Positions 43,469 to 52,046 of a stretch of DNA of 64,000 nt are shown here, one piece after another; position 1 is the stretch's first letter; the number at the start of each line of letters is the position of its first letter. The notes beneath the pieces were generated by a model. The model had not been told where the DNA came from and ran no database searches. It worked only from the letters and a program-made list of their open reading frames with translations. The stretch spans positions 4,541,471 through 4,605,470 of the forward strand of contig NZ_BDFO01000001.1 of assembly GCF_001748245.1 (NCBI RefSeq), in the 5' to 3' direction. A program made the translations under genes and the position numbers. Source of the DNA: Oligoflexus tunisiensis. Its GTDB lineage: Bacteria > Bdellovibrionota_B > Oligoflexia > Oligoflexales > Oligoflexaceae.

Positions 43469-44785
43469 GTGACAAGCCATGACCAGAATCTGCCCCGTGG
43501 GCGCATCAATCAGTTCACCGCTCCCCTTGCGCGTTTTCTCAAGGTGGAGGCGGCTGCCGGAGCCCTCCTGCTCGGCGTGACAGCCGTGGCCGTCCTGATC
43601 ACCAACTCGCCCTGGTCGGAACCGTTTCTCCAGTTCTGGGAGGCGCCGGTCGGTTTTCATTTCGGCCCGCTGGTTGTCAGCCGCTCGCTCCAGCATTGGA
43701 TCAATGACGGGCTCATGACGCTCTTCTTTTTTGTGGTGGCGCTCGAACTGAAGCGTGAACTCGTGCTCGGCGAATTGCGCAGTCTGCGTATGGCCATGCT
43801 GCCTCTGGCCGGGGCTCTGGGTGGGATGTTGTTTCCCGCCCTGTTTTATCTGGCCTTGATGCGGCAGGAACCGGAATTGCACGGCTGGGGAACCGTGATG
43901 GCAACCGATACTGCGTTCATGATCGGGTGCCTGGCGATTCTTGGCTCCCGCATTCCCGCCAGCCTGCGGCTTTTCCTTTTGTCCCTGGCGATCTTTGATG
44001 ATGTGGGAGCGATTCTGGTCGTGGCATTCGGTTATGGAGACGCCGTGAATTGGACCGCGCTGGGCCTGGGTCTGGCCGGTTTCGCCATCGTCGCGGGCGC
44101 CGCGTGGCTCGGGACCCGCAGCGTTTCCATTTATTCCATCCTTGGCATTGTCATCTGGGTGTGCTTCGATGCCTCCGGTCTACATGCCACTCTGGTGGGA
44201 GTCATCCTCGGCCTCATGACGCCGACCCGGGGCTGGGTCAGTGACACGCGCCTGCGTTCCATACTTGCTGTGGTCCTCTCCTATCCCAAAGGGGAACATT
44301 GGAGTGGTGATACCGTCGATCGCCGTGATCTCCGAAAGGCGATGATGGCTGCCAGGGAAACCCTGTCTCCGGTGGAACGATTGGAAATGAGACTGCACCC
44401 CTGGGTGGGCTTCGCCATCATGCCCGTTTTCGCCCTGGCCAATGCGGGCGTTGTGATTTCGCTGGAAGCTCTGGGGCAGCCGGTCGCGCTGGCGATTGTG
44501 ATCGCGCTGGTTCTCGGCAAACCAGCCGGCGTCCTATGTATGAGCTGGCTCGCCGTTCGCATGGGCGTGGCCACGCTCTTTTCCAATCTCAACTGGGGTC
44601 TGATCGCGGCGGGTGGACTGCTCACGGGCATTGGATTTACCATGTCGCTGTTCATCGCCGGCCTCGCCTATGATCCCGCATCACTGACGGCAGCCAAGAT
44701 TGGGATTCTGACCGCATCGCTCATTGCGGCAACGGCCGGCATACTCGCCTTGCTGGGTCTGACGTCCAGCAGAGCCAGGGAATAA
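43469..44785 (+). CDS. nhaA: NhaA-type Na+/H+ antiporter
   Basis: 438 residues, about 12 membrane helices. Signatures: FFFVVALELKRELVLGELR (helix II), WGTVMATDTAFMIGCLA (helix IV crossing), LAIFDDVGAILVVA with the Asp pair that binds and transports ions (helix V), and LLTGIGFTMSLFIAGLAY near the end. It exchanges Na+ for 2 H+, lowering internal sodium at alkaline pH. Start is GTG 43469; a weak GAGCGG lies about 9-14 bases before it. No NhaR-type regulator adjacent. It converges with the hybrid kinase, 5 bases apart. Confidence 0.93.
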   Translation: MTSHDQNLPRGRINQFTAPLARFLKVEAAAGALLLGVTAVAVLITNSPWSEPFLQFWEAPVGFHFGPLVVSRSLQHWINDGLMTLFFFVVALELKRELVLGELRSLRMAMLPLAGALGGMLFPALFYLALMRQEPELHGWGTVMATDTAFMIGCLAILGSRIPASLRLFLLSLAIFDDVGAILVVAFGYGDAVNWTALGLGLAGFAIVAGAAWLGTRSVSIYSILGIVIWVCFDASGLHATLVGVILGLMTPTRGWVSDTRLRSILAVVLSYPKGEHWSGDTVDRRDLRKAMMAARETLSPVERLEMRLHPWVGFAIMPVFALANAGVVISLEALGQPVALAIVIALVLGKPAGVLCMSWLAVRMGVATLFSNLNWGLIAAGGLLTGIGFTMSLFIAGLAYDPASLTAAKIGILTASLIAATAGILALLGLTSSRARE

Positions 44786-44790
44786 ATTGC

Positions 44791-46314
44791 TCAACTGAGC
44801 AGGCGTTTGATGTGCTCGACCAGCTCCACCACGCGGAAGGGTTTGTCGACGAATAGATCCGGCTTCAGATCGCTATGCTTGAGATCGCGTTCCAGACCGG
44901 CATAGAATCCGCTGAAGAGGATCACGGGGGTTTGCGGACTGGCGGCACGGACCTTGGCCAGGAGCTCAAAACCATCCACATCATTCATGCGAATGTCGGA
45001 GATGATCAGCTGAGGTTTGTGTCTTTGGAAAATGCTGAAGGCCCGGGCGCCATTGTCCGCTGTGTAGACATGAAAGCCGGCCGCGGTGAGCCCCTCCTCG
45101 GTGAATTCGCGGATTTCCTCGTCATCATCCACCACCAGGATGGTCTGGCCACTCGGCTGAATCTGATCCCGGTGCGAACCGAGGACGGAGGAGGCATTCG
45201 GCAAAAAGACCTGAAAGCAGACTTCATTGGCCTGCTCGCTGCCCACTTCGATGAAGCCTTCATGCAGCTCCACCACCTTGTGAACGATCGTCAGACCAAG
45301 GCCGACGCCATCCTTGAGCGCCTCGGCATTGCTCCCCTGAACAAAGGGTTCAAACAGTCTTTTGCCTTCCGTCGCGGAAATATTTTTGCCGGGATTGGTC
45401 ACCTTGCAGACAGCATAGGTGAGTCCATCGCGTGCGGCCAGCTGCGTCTGCACCGTGATCTGGCTTTTCACCGGGGAATATTTGATGGCATTCATGATCA
45501 GATTTTCCAGCACCTGCCGGATGCGGCCGGTATCAAGATAGACCTTGATCTCATCGGTATGCCGGGCCACGATGGTTTGTTCTTTCTGCTGAGCCACCAG
45601 TCTCAAGGACTTCACGGCATCATCGACCAGGGATGAGTAAAGCACCTGATCGAACGCAAGCTGGAGACCACCCTGGGAACGCAGGGAATCCAGAAGACCG
45701 GTCACCAGAAACTGGGCGCTGTCCGAATTGCGCTTGATCCTCTCGATAAAGGATTGCAGCTGCTCGGAAATCGTCTGCATATGTTCGGGAAGCTGAACGT
45801 AATCCACCGCGAGCTGAATCACCGACAAAGGGGCCCGCAGATCGTGAGCGACAATGCCGAGGTATTCATCCCGTCGCGCCAGTTCCTGTTCCAGATTGCT
45901 GACCTGTTCGGAAACACTGCGTGCCTGCGGCATGAGCCAGCGTAAGAGCTGCACCGAAGTCAGATGCCCCACGACGCTGCCGGCCTCGCTGCGCACGATC
46001 ACGGGGCGATGAATATCCTCGCTGAAAAACTGGATCAGCATCGCGGAGGTGACATCGGTCGGGGCGACAATGGTTTCCTGCAGCTTGAGTTGCCCCAAAG
46101 TCCGGGTGCGGCCGCCCTCTTCCATCAAGGCCTTGGCAACCCTGAAGCTATCAAGGCATCCCAGGATCGTGCCGTCGTCAGACTGTACGATTCCCAGCCG
46201 ACCGGGTTTTCGGAGTATGGGCCCCAAAGCCTGGTCCAGCTCCACGGCATCGGGCAGCAGGACAAAATCAGTGTCGAGTATCTGCAGCACATCCAAATGG
46301 GATTCCGGCTCCAT
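44791..46314 (-). CDS. Hybrid histidine kinase with N-terminal CBS pair and C-terminal receiver
   Basis: 507 residues, no membrane helix. Residues about 10-130 are a CBS pair (PGRLGIVQSDDGTILGCLDS, RPVIVRSEAGSVVGHLTSVQLL). A coiled coil leads to HisKA with GIVAHDLRAPLS (His157), then HATPase (ENLIMNAIKYS 270-280, GVGLGLTI 336-343), and a receiver (ILVVDDDEE 392-400, Asp440 in IISDIRMNDVDGFE, Lys in VDKPF). CBS pairs sense adenine nucleotides or ions, so this is probably a cytoplasmic sensor of energy or nucleotide state. No separate DNA-binding regulator adjoins it; output is unknown. The ROK gene 86 bases upstream is on the same strand. Confidence 0.9.
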   Translation of the reverse strand: MEPESHLDVLQILDTDFVLLPDAVELDQALGPILRKPGRLGIVQSDDGTILGCLDSFRVAKALMEEGGRTRTLGQLKLQETIVAPTDVTSAMLIQFFSEDIHRPVIVRSEAGSVVGHLTSVQLLRWLMPQARSVSEQVSNLEQELARRDEYLGIVAHDLRAPLSVIQLAVDYVQLPEHMQTISEQLQSFIERIKRNSDSAQFLVTGLLDSLRSQGGLQLAFDQVLYSSLVDDAVKSLRLVAQQKEQTIVARHTDEIKVYLDTGRIRQVLENLIMNAIKYSPVKSQITVQTQLAARDGLTYAVCKVTNPGKNISATEGKRLFEPFVQGSNAEALKDGVGLGLTIVHKVVELHEGFIEVGSEQANEVCFQVFLPNASSVLGSHRDQIQPSGQTILVVDDDEEIREFTEEGLTAAGFHVYTADNGARAFSIFQRHKPQLIISDIRMNDVDGFELLAKVRAASPQTPVILFSGFYAGLERDLKHSDLKPDLFVDKPFRVVELVEHIKRLLS

Positions 46315-46400
46315 GCTTTCCCGTCCTCGATGGCAGTCGATGCCTTTGAGACTTCATCATAGCAACCCCCATCCCGTTTGGATACTCAAAGACTTTGGCT

Positions 46401-47504
46401 TCAGGGCGCGACCGGAGCCTCCTCAGTCCAGGCCACCGCATGACTTGCGGCAGGGCTGGTCGGAAAGAGCGTAAAATCCTCGAGAGCCAGATGCAGAATC
46501 TGGGTTGAAGCTCCCAGCGCCACCTGACTTTCACCCATGCTGCCAAAGTCGAGACGGATGCGTCTCTGTCCCAGTCCCTGCAGTTGGTCGCCCACCGCCT
46601 GGCGCAAAGCACGCAGACGCTCGATGTTCCGCTCCAAAAGGTCCTGATCCAGGACCACGCTATCAAGATCAAGAAGAGCGAGAAGATTGGTGATCAGATG
46701 CACCAGCGCACGATCCTCGTCACCATTCAGGGCCGGATGGAGCGGCGCGGCGTTCCCGGCCATCCCATGGCTTCCGCGATGCACACGGCCGTCGAAGACA
46801 AGGCCCACCTGCCAATGCGGGGTAATATACGCAAGGTTTCCTGGCCCTTTGGGATTTTTCCACCAATGTTCCGCCAGCGCCCCCAGGTTCGCCTCCTTTT
46901 CGAAAGCCACAGGCAACTGAATTTTTTCGCGGATCATATTCTGCAGATGATAGCCTCGCCATTGCGGAAAATGCTCTTCACTCATGGCGCTCACGTCGGC
47001 ATTCGGATGCACCGGACCGGGCAGCCCAAAGCCGATGCCGATCAGCGGCTTGCCCTCTTCGAGACAGAGGTTTTTGGCTCTCTGAATCCAGGCAAAGATC
47101 CTGGCGAGGCAGGTCTCAGGTTCATCCTGGATGGGACAGGTTTCCTGCCACCAATGGCGAATCCCAGCCCGCAGATTGGTGATCGCCACACGCAGACGCT
47201 GTGGCTGCAAATCAAATCCCAGTATGGAGTAGGCATCTTCATTAAAGGAGAGGATCACCGGCCGCCGACCACCATTGGAATGCCCAGTTCCTGTTTCCGT
47301 AACCAGGCCCCGGCGGATCAGGTCACCAACGATGGTGGAAACTGTGGAACGGCTCATGCCCGTTCTTTGTGAAATATCAGCCCGCGATATCGCATGATCA
47401 CGCCAGATCATTTTCAAAAGCGTGCTGCTATTGAGAACGCGCATGTGGGCCGAATCCAAAGTCTCCATATCAGGTTTATCTCCACTTACAATTTCCACTA
47501 ACAT
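46401..47504 (-). CDS. ROK-family transcriptional regulator
   Basis: 367 residues from ATG 47504; the frame is open to 47576, but a candidate promoter lies at 47547-47576, arguing for a downstream start (47504, GTG 47498 or ATG 47468). Residues about 20-80 form a winged helix (ISRADISQRTGMSRSTVSTIVGDLIRRGLV). The rest is a ROK sugar-kinase-like fold: ILGFDLQPQRLRVAI, IGIGFGLPGPVHP, EKEANLGALAEHWW, and HRGSHGMAGNAAPLH, where the GNxxxxE and zinc-Cys motifs of active ROK kinases are largely missing. It is likely a repressor sensing a sugar. No sugar genes adjoin. Confidence 0.85.
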   Translation of the reverse strand: MLVEIVSGDKPDMETLDSAHMRVLNSSTLLKMIWRDHAISRADISQRTGMSRSTVSTIVGDLIRRGLVTETGTGHSNGGRRPVILSFNEDAYSILGFDLQPQRLRVAITNLRAGIRHWWQETCPIQDEPETCLARIFAWIQRAKNLCLEEGKPLIGIGFGLPGPVHPNADVSAMSEEHFPQWRGYHLQNMIREKIQLPVAFEKEANLGALAEHWWKNPKGPGNLAYITPHWQVGLVFDGRVHRGSHGMAGNAAPLHPALNGDEDRALVHLITNLLALLDLDSVVLDQDLLERNIERLRALRQAVGDQLQGLGQRRIRLDFGSMGESQVALGASTQILHLALEDFTLFPTSPAASHAVAWTEEAPVAP

Positions 47505-47881
47505 CCCCCATCGTTCACCCAGTTCAAAAATGTAAGGGTTCGGAGATTCATACCTTTTTGCATACGCTGACGCCAAGGGATTTCCACCAACTCGTGTTTG
47601 CGAACAGAAACACGATCGTCATGGTGAGCGAACAAAGTCACGTGATGAACTTTTGATTTCATACCAGAGTGAAGTTCGCGAGCGCCGCGTCCGCACGCTC
47701 AAAAATTACGCTATACTAAAATGGGATTTTGCTGGAATCAAGCGTCAGGCATGGATTACGTCAGCGAATATTTTCGCTGACATCGGGCTCGATCCCAGAC
47801 TATTCAGGAAGGTACATTATACAAAATGACGATTCGTACGGTAATCGTTCAAAGTTGAAACCAACTTTTTACTTGCCCTCT
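47505..47881. other. Intergenic region, 377 bases, between ROK and PA14-like genes
   Basis: Contains the candidate ROK promoter (47547-47576) and is AT-richer than the flanking genes. No convincing gene, RNA fold or terminator hairpin was seen in the remainder (47600-47881). Confidence 0.5.
47547..47576 (-). promoter_or_regulatory. Candidate sigma-70 promoter for the ROK gene
   Basis: Read on the minus strand: TTGGCG (-35, 47576-47571), 18 bases, TATGAA (-10, 47552-47547). It would start transcription near 47540, about 35 bases before ATG 47504. Found by eye only. Confidence 0.4.
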
Positions 47882-48607
47882 TTAGTTCAAGGGCCGCTTC
47901 ATCAATGCTCTAGGAATATAGGTGAACTCGGTGTCATTCGGCCCTTTCCACATCAGCTCCAGAGCGATTTCAAAGCGTGGTCCCTGGAAGTAGCTGACCT
48001 GAAAATTGGCATCACCCGCTTTCAGTTCCACAGTGCCGGTTTTTTCCTGCGCAGGGTGCAGGCCGTCATTGTCGATGACCAATTGATTGGCAATATAAAG
48101 ATTCGCGCCGTCGTCGGCCACAAGTTTGAACGTGTAAAGCCCATCCTGCGGCACATTCACGATAAAGCGCGTATCAAGGCTGAACCATTCGAAGAGATCC
48201 GCGACGCCGGGAAAGCCTTCGGAAAATCTGCGGACTTTGATATCGAGTTGAGCCAGGCAAATCTTCTTGATGGCTTTCAAGAGGCTATAGTCAGGAAGCT
48301 TCGGCGTATCGGGAGCCAGTTGATAGAGATCAGCCACGATCATTCGATCGGGTTCGCTTGCGCATTCCGCAAACAAGGGATTCTTTTGAACCTCAGTGCT
48401 CCTGGTGGGCATTTCCTCGACCAGAATATCGACCGGGATGGGCGCTGGCACATCCTCGGGCTCAGTCGGAACAGGTTCCTCGACCAGGTCATCGCTTTCC
48501 GGTGACGCGAGAACAGCCGTACCGCTGCCCTCTTCAAATTTGCCACCGGAACAGCCCAAGGTGAGGAGCAGCAAAAAAGCTTGACCGGACTTGGAAAACT
48601 GAGTCAT
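47882..48607 (-). CDS. Lipoprotein with PA14-like domain
   Basis: 241 residues, lipobox LTLGC (Cys19); an acidic Pro/Glu linker (about 40-70) follows. Residues about 145-235 match a PA14/GLEYA-like beta-sandwich: FSLDTRFIVNVPQDGLYTFK, LVADDGANLYIANQLVIDND, then AGDANFQVSYFQGP and ALELMWKGP. PA14 domains bind carbohydrates. GGAGGGG lies 5 bases before ATG 48607. Probably an anchored sugar-binding or adhesion protein. Confidence 0.82.
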   Translation of the reverse strand: MTQFSKSGQAFLLLLTLGCSGGKFEEGSGTAVLASPESDDLVEEPVPTEPEDVPAPIPVDILVEEMPTRSTEVQKNPLFAECASEPDRMIVADLYQLAPDTPKLPDYSLLKAIKKICLAQLDIKVRRFSEGFPGVADLFEWFSLDTRFIVNVPQDGLYTFKLVADDGANLYIANQLVIDNDGLHPAQEKTGTVELKAGDANFQVSYFQGPRFEIALELMWKGPNDTEFTYIPRALMKRPLN

Positions 48608-48771
48608 GGGGTCCCCTCCAGGACTTGCAATACCGTCTCTATAATATCGGTTGGGTTCGGGGGGGACTGCACAAGGTCCTTATTACATCGTGAAAATACA
48701 GGGCTTTTCCGACTGAATTGCAATTCCCGCACGAGGCGCTGGAGGCGTTCCCGGAGGAAACAAATGGAAAC

Positions 48772-48794
48772 AGGGGCCTCTTGGGAAGGCCCCT
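48772..48794 (-). terminator. Probable terminator of the Ala-rich lipoprotein gene
   Basis: AGGGGCCT / AGGCCCCT (48772-48779 with 48787-48794), 8-bp stem with a 7-base loop, 33 bases beyond the stop at 48828. On the minus strand it is followed by GTTTCCATTTGTTTCC. Confidence 0.6.
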
Positions 48795-48827
48795 CAACTG
48801 TCAATAGAGGTTGCAGACGACCCGGGA

Positions 48828-49385
48828 TCAAGCTCCCAGGGCTGCGACGAGATCCATCAGAGCGTCAATGATTCCGGCCACATCGAGGTCCATAACGGCC
48901 GCGATAAGGTCCATGATGGCAGCAACGACACCGGCCGCATCCACCAGACCAAAGCCACCAAAGATCGCTTTGCCAATCGCCTCTTTCGCAAGGTCATTCG
49001 ACAGCTCGGTCACGGCTTCCTGATCACCGGCGTTGGCCGCAGCGATCAGAGCCATGGTCTTCTCAGACATGGCTGCACTTTGCTCGGGGCTGAGATTGCT
49101 CTGAGCAAAGATGGTTTGGACCTGCTGTTCCATGGCCACCATATCCATGGCGCCGTCAGCGGGAGGATTGGCGGTCGTCATCACTTCAGCCACGTCAGAG
49201 GCTGAAATTTGATCAGGCACAGCTGCGGGTGCTGGTTGTTCAGCGGCAACTGCGTCCTGCACAGACTCAGCCTGGGTGGTCGGCGTGGTGGCCTTTGCGG
49301 GCTGACCAGCCGTCGATTTCACCGGTTGGGGAGCCTGAGCACAAGCCACAGAGACCAGAATCAGACCCAAAGTAATAATACGCAT
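48828..49385 (-). CDS. Ala-rich lipoprotein with hydrophobic C-terminal repeats
   Basis: 185 residues, lipobox VSVAC (Cys15). Residues 20-75 are Ala/Pro/Thr-rich linker. Residues about 80-140 are helical (EQQVQTIFAQSNLSPEQSAA). The last ~40 residues are repetitive and hydrophobic with regular Asp (GVVAAIMDLIAAVMDLDVAG, IIDALMDLVAALGA), looking like amphipathic helices with an MDL(I/V)AA(V/L) repeat. Such a tail might insert in or bind a membrane. AAAGAGG precedes ATG 49385. No family recognised. Confidence 0.7.
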   Translation of the reverse strand: MRIITLGLILVSVACAQAPQPVKSTAGQPAKATTPTTQAESVQDAVAAEQPAPAAVPDQISASDVAEVMTTANPPADGAMDMVAMEQQVQTIFAQSNLSPEQSAAMSEKTMALIAAANAGDQEAVTELSNDLAKEAIGKAIFGGFGLVDAAGVVAAIMDLIAAVMDLDVAGIIDALMDLVAALGA

Positions 49386-49706
49386 GCGCCTCTTTCCTTT
49401 CCTTTAAAAGTTCGTCAAGCCCTTGTGCCTCTTGTTATTCAAGTTTGGGGCCAGAGTGCATGTCCTGTAAAATCAGCGACCTGACACCTCATGACTTGTG
49501 AAATTCCGTGCTGGCTACACCGCACTGCCCGCTGTTTTTGGTTTTATCTCGATGATTTGATTCAGGAAGGGGGCTGCTGTAGCCTAAAAAATGGGAATTC
49601 GAGTGGGTCGCGACAGGTCTTTTTCAAGGAAAGATGTGAGATGTCGGCTCGTTAAGGGTGAAGGTCCATTTCGGGAATGGACCCCGTCCGACATCCCGGA
49701 GACGGC
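49386..49706. other. Intergenic region, 321 bases, upstream of Ala-rich lipoprotein gene
   Basis: It must hold the promoter of the gene at 49385 (not identified) and the end of the DoxX-like transcript. A hairpin GGTCCATT-TCGGG-AATGGACC lies at 49663-49683, 24 bases past the DoxX stop on the minus strand, but no U tract follows. Nothing else seen. Confidence 0.5.
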
Positions 49707-50078
49707 TTATTGTATGGGTTTTCGCAGACCGAGCAAGGGCAGGATATTATCGAAATACCGCAGGCCAAACCCAATCCAGACCAGAACGCCAATGATGATC
49801 TGCATGACGAAGGCATCGCCCACGCGCAGATGCGTGAAGATTGCTCCACCGATCCAGCCGGTGAGGAGTATGGCTCCTACAAATGCTGTGCGCGGGATGA
49901 GAAAGAGCAGGGTCAGCAGGATTTCGGCAATCCCCAGTGCTTTGATCTGTCCAGGATCGATTCCAAACTGGTTCAAACCATTGAGCACTTCCTCAGTGGC
50001 CATGACCTTGTTGAAACCGCTGAAAAGCAGGAGAATACTCGGCAGGACAGACAACACCCAACCTACTTTTGATCTCAT
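49707..50078 (-). CDS. DoxX-like small membrane protein
   Basis: 123 residues from ATG 50078 (AGAGGGAA upstream). Four hydrophobic helices with the DoxX-like pattern LPSILLLFSGFNKVM, then GIAEILLTLLFLIP, TAFVGAILLTGWIGGAI and a final helix VMQIIIGVLVWIGFGLRY. DoxX family members are small membrane proteins of poorly defined redox or stress roles. Longer in-frame upstream extensions run under the DTW gene and are not credible. Confidence 0.8.
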   Translation of the reverse strand: MRSKVGWVLSVLPSILLLFSGFNKVMATEEVLNGLNQFGIDPGQIKALGIAEILLTLLFLIPRTAFVGAILLTGWIGGAIFTHLRVGDAFVMQIIIGVLVWIGFGLRYFDNILPLLGLRKPIQ

Positions 50079-50122
50079 TGTGATTCCCTCTTTGATTGCT
50101 GCATGGATGAGCTGATTGTAGG

Positions 50123-50746
50123 TCAGCCGGAAGTTGAGCGCAATCCTGCAGAATCCCCAATGCCGCGACTTGCGAGGGTGCGCGTGACCATCAACTGAAA
50201 AAGATCTTCCAATGCTTTCTGCACAGCCGGACCTTCCAGGATGCCGAACGTGCGCGCAATCGCTTCGATGGTCGCAAGGCCTTCCGCCTTGGTCTCCCGG
50301 CGTACCCGATATGCCGTCGGTGGACCAGGAGGCAAACGCACACAGGGCAGCGTGGCCATCACCGGATCGCGGCGTCGCATCTTGCTCGTTTGCCGCCAGT
50401 TGCCATCCGGCACCACCAGATGAAAGGGACCGGCTGTCGCCACCCATTCCGGAGTGAGAAGAATGGCATCATCCGCCGGATAAAGTAAAACGGCTGGGCG
50501 ATCCGTGGGCAGATGTTCACTCAAATCGTAGGGCGCATCCTCCACACCACGGCTCAGGATCACGCTGTTGGGCAGAGCCAACGCCGCGAGCCGACCGGTA
50601 TTGGTGGGCACTTTGATTTCCCGTTTATTCATCACGAGGATCAGCTTGGTCGCCAAATTCAGGTCAGGAATTTGCGCGCAAAGGCAGAGTTCCTGTCGCA
50701 TCAAACAGCGACGACAGCGCTGCTCGTATTTTTTTCGTGAGCTCAT
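50123..50746 (-). CDS. DTW-domain protein (tRNA-uridine aminocarboxypropyltransferase-like)
   Basis: 207 residues. N-terminal Cys set CRRCLMRQELCLC (zinc site) and KLILVMNKREIKVPTNTGRLA, then LLYPADDA, a DGNWRQTSKM motif where the family usually has D-G/D-T-W, and RVRRETKAEGLATIEAIA near the C-terminus. Known DTW proteins (TapT/DTWD1-2) transfer the aminocarboxypropyl group of SAM to uridine in tRNA (acp3U). Thr-to-Asn in the eponymous DTW motif is a conservative change; activity is uncertain. Its start precedes the DoxX gene on the same strand. Confidence 0.8.
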   Translation of the reverse strand: MSSRKKYEQRCRRCLMRQELCLCAQIPDLNLATKLILVMNKREIKVPTNTGRLAALALPNSVILSRGVEDAPYDLSEHLPTDRPAVLLYPADDAILLTPEWVATAGPFHLVVPDGNWRQTSKMRRRDPVMATLPCVRLPPGPPTAYRVRRETKAEGLATIEAIARTFGILEGPAVQKALEDLFQLMVTRTLASRGIGDSAGLRSTSG

Positions 50747-50789
50747 GGCACGCCCCCAGGCAAAGGGAGGCAGCTTAACACAAGCCGGG

Positions 50790-51812
50790 TCAGGCCGCCA
50801 GGATCAGGCGATCCCGGCCCTGCTGCTTGGCATCATAAAGGGCCTTATCCGCCCGTTTCAACCACTGTTCCACCGATTCGCCGACCTGGAACAGGGCCAC
50901 GCCTGCCGAGACGGTGATGGCGAGATCCTGATCATTGTGGCTGATTTTCAGGGTGCGCACCCGCCCGAGCAGCCGCAGGGCGAGGTCCTGGCCTTCGTTC
51001 AGGTCGGTGCCCTGCAGAAGGACAGCGAACTCTTCGCCGCCATAGCGCGCGACGAAATCCGTCTTGCGTGGAAAGGACTGGGTTAACGTGCGGGCAAACG
51101 CAGTAATCACCGCATCACCGGCAGGATGCCCATAGCTGTCGTTGATTTTTTTAAAGTGATCGATGTCGAACATGATGAGGCAGGACTTCTGCCCGGTAAG
51201 AAAGGAAAACTGCGCGGTCTTCCGAATCTGCTGATCGAAGGTCGCTCGATTGTAAACATGGGTCATGCCGTCGAGCTGCAACTGACTCTGCACCATCTGC
51301 AGTTCCGATTGCAGCGTTTCCATCTGTTTCTGAAAACTGTTCTGCAGCCCTTCGAAATCCTTCTGTCTGGCCTTCTCAAGCTCCGTCAGGGACGTTAAAA
51401 CTTCCTTGACGGTCTGCTTCACGGACGCAAGGTCCTGGGCCACAAGAGCCTTCTGCAGATGCGTGCGCATTCGAAGCAGAAGGCCGTCATCCTTCTGATG
51501 CGCATCGAGCAGAGTAAAAATCTGGTCCATGCCTTGCCACATGAGTCCCCGCAGATCGGTCAGATACCGTTTCCCATGCGCGGTTTCCTCAGCACGGGTC
51601 TCGTGAAAGCTTTCCCGAAGGCGATCGAGGGCCTTGCGGGCGTCGCCACCAAAGCGGGCCTTGATCACATTTTCGAAGACGGTTTTGTATTCCCACTTTT
51701 CGAGTTTGAAGATTTGATTCCGCGTTTGACTGTAATAGTCCAGCACGTCGCGAAACAACGCTTCAAAAGGGGAAAGCAAAATGGATTCGTCCTGGTCCTT
51801 GCTCTTGCTCAT
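50790..51812 (-). CDS. GGDEF diguanylate cyclase (soluble)
   Basis: 340 residues, no membrane helix. The N-terminal ~175 residues are helical, with a coiled coil (LQNSFQKQMETLQSELQMVQ). The GGDEF domain shows DGMTHVYNR, CLIMFDIDHFKKINDSYGH, RKTD-FVARY-GGEEF (active site with an upstream RxxD inhibitory site) and GVALFQVGESVEQWLKRADKALYDAKQQGRDR. An active c-di-GMP synthase with product inhibition is expected. No partner receptor or EAL protein nearby. Confidence 0.93.
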   Translation of the reverse strand: MSKSKDQDESILLSPFEALFRDVLDYYSQTRNQIFKLEKWEYKTVFENVIKARFGGDARKALDRLRESFHETRAEETAHGKRYLTDLRGLMWQGMDQIFTLLDAHQKDDGLLLRMRTHLQKALVAQDLASVKQTVKEVLTSLTELEKARQKDFEGLQNSFQKQMETLQSELQMVQSQLQLDGMTHVYNRATFDQQIRKTAQFSFLTGQKSCLIMFDIDHFKKINDSYGHPAGDAVITAFARTLTQSFPRKTDFVARYGGEEFAVLLQGTDLNEGQDLALRLLGRVRTLKISHNDQDLAITVSAGVALFQVGESVEQWLKRADKALYDAKQQGRDRLILAA

Positions 51813-52046
51813 TCTTTGTTCTTTCCACGAGTTCTCCTCGGGTCTTCGGCAATTTCTGCCGGGGGATTAGGTCGCGACCGCTGCGGGCGCACCGGAATTG
51901 GCCCTCAAAACCTTGATATCGCAGAGGTCCCGACGCATTTTTTGGAAAGTCCGCAAGGATTGCGCCGGACCGGAGAGCGCTTTACAAGGCCCGGAGCTTT
52001 TGCGAGAATGCTGCCTTTGGAAAGCCAGCCGGAGGGTTCGCACGTC

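Noticed and set aside
51459..52046. In-frame N-terminal extension of the HDAC-like protein
   Set aside because: It lies opposite the diguanylate cyclase gene and has no HDAC features; the family length and the GGAGGG before ATG 52047 favour the short form.
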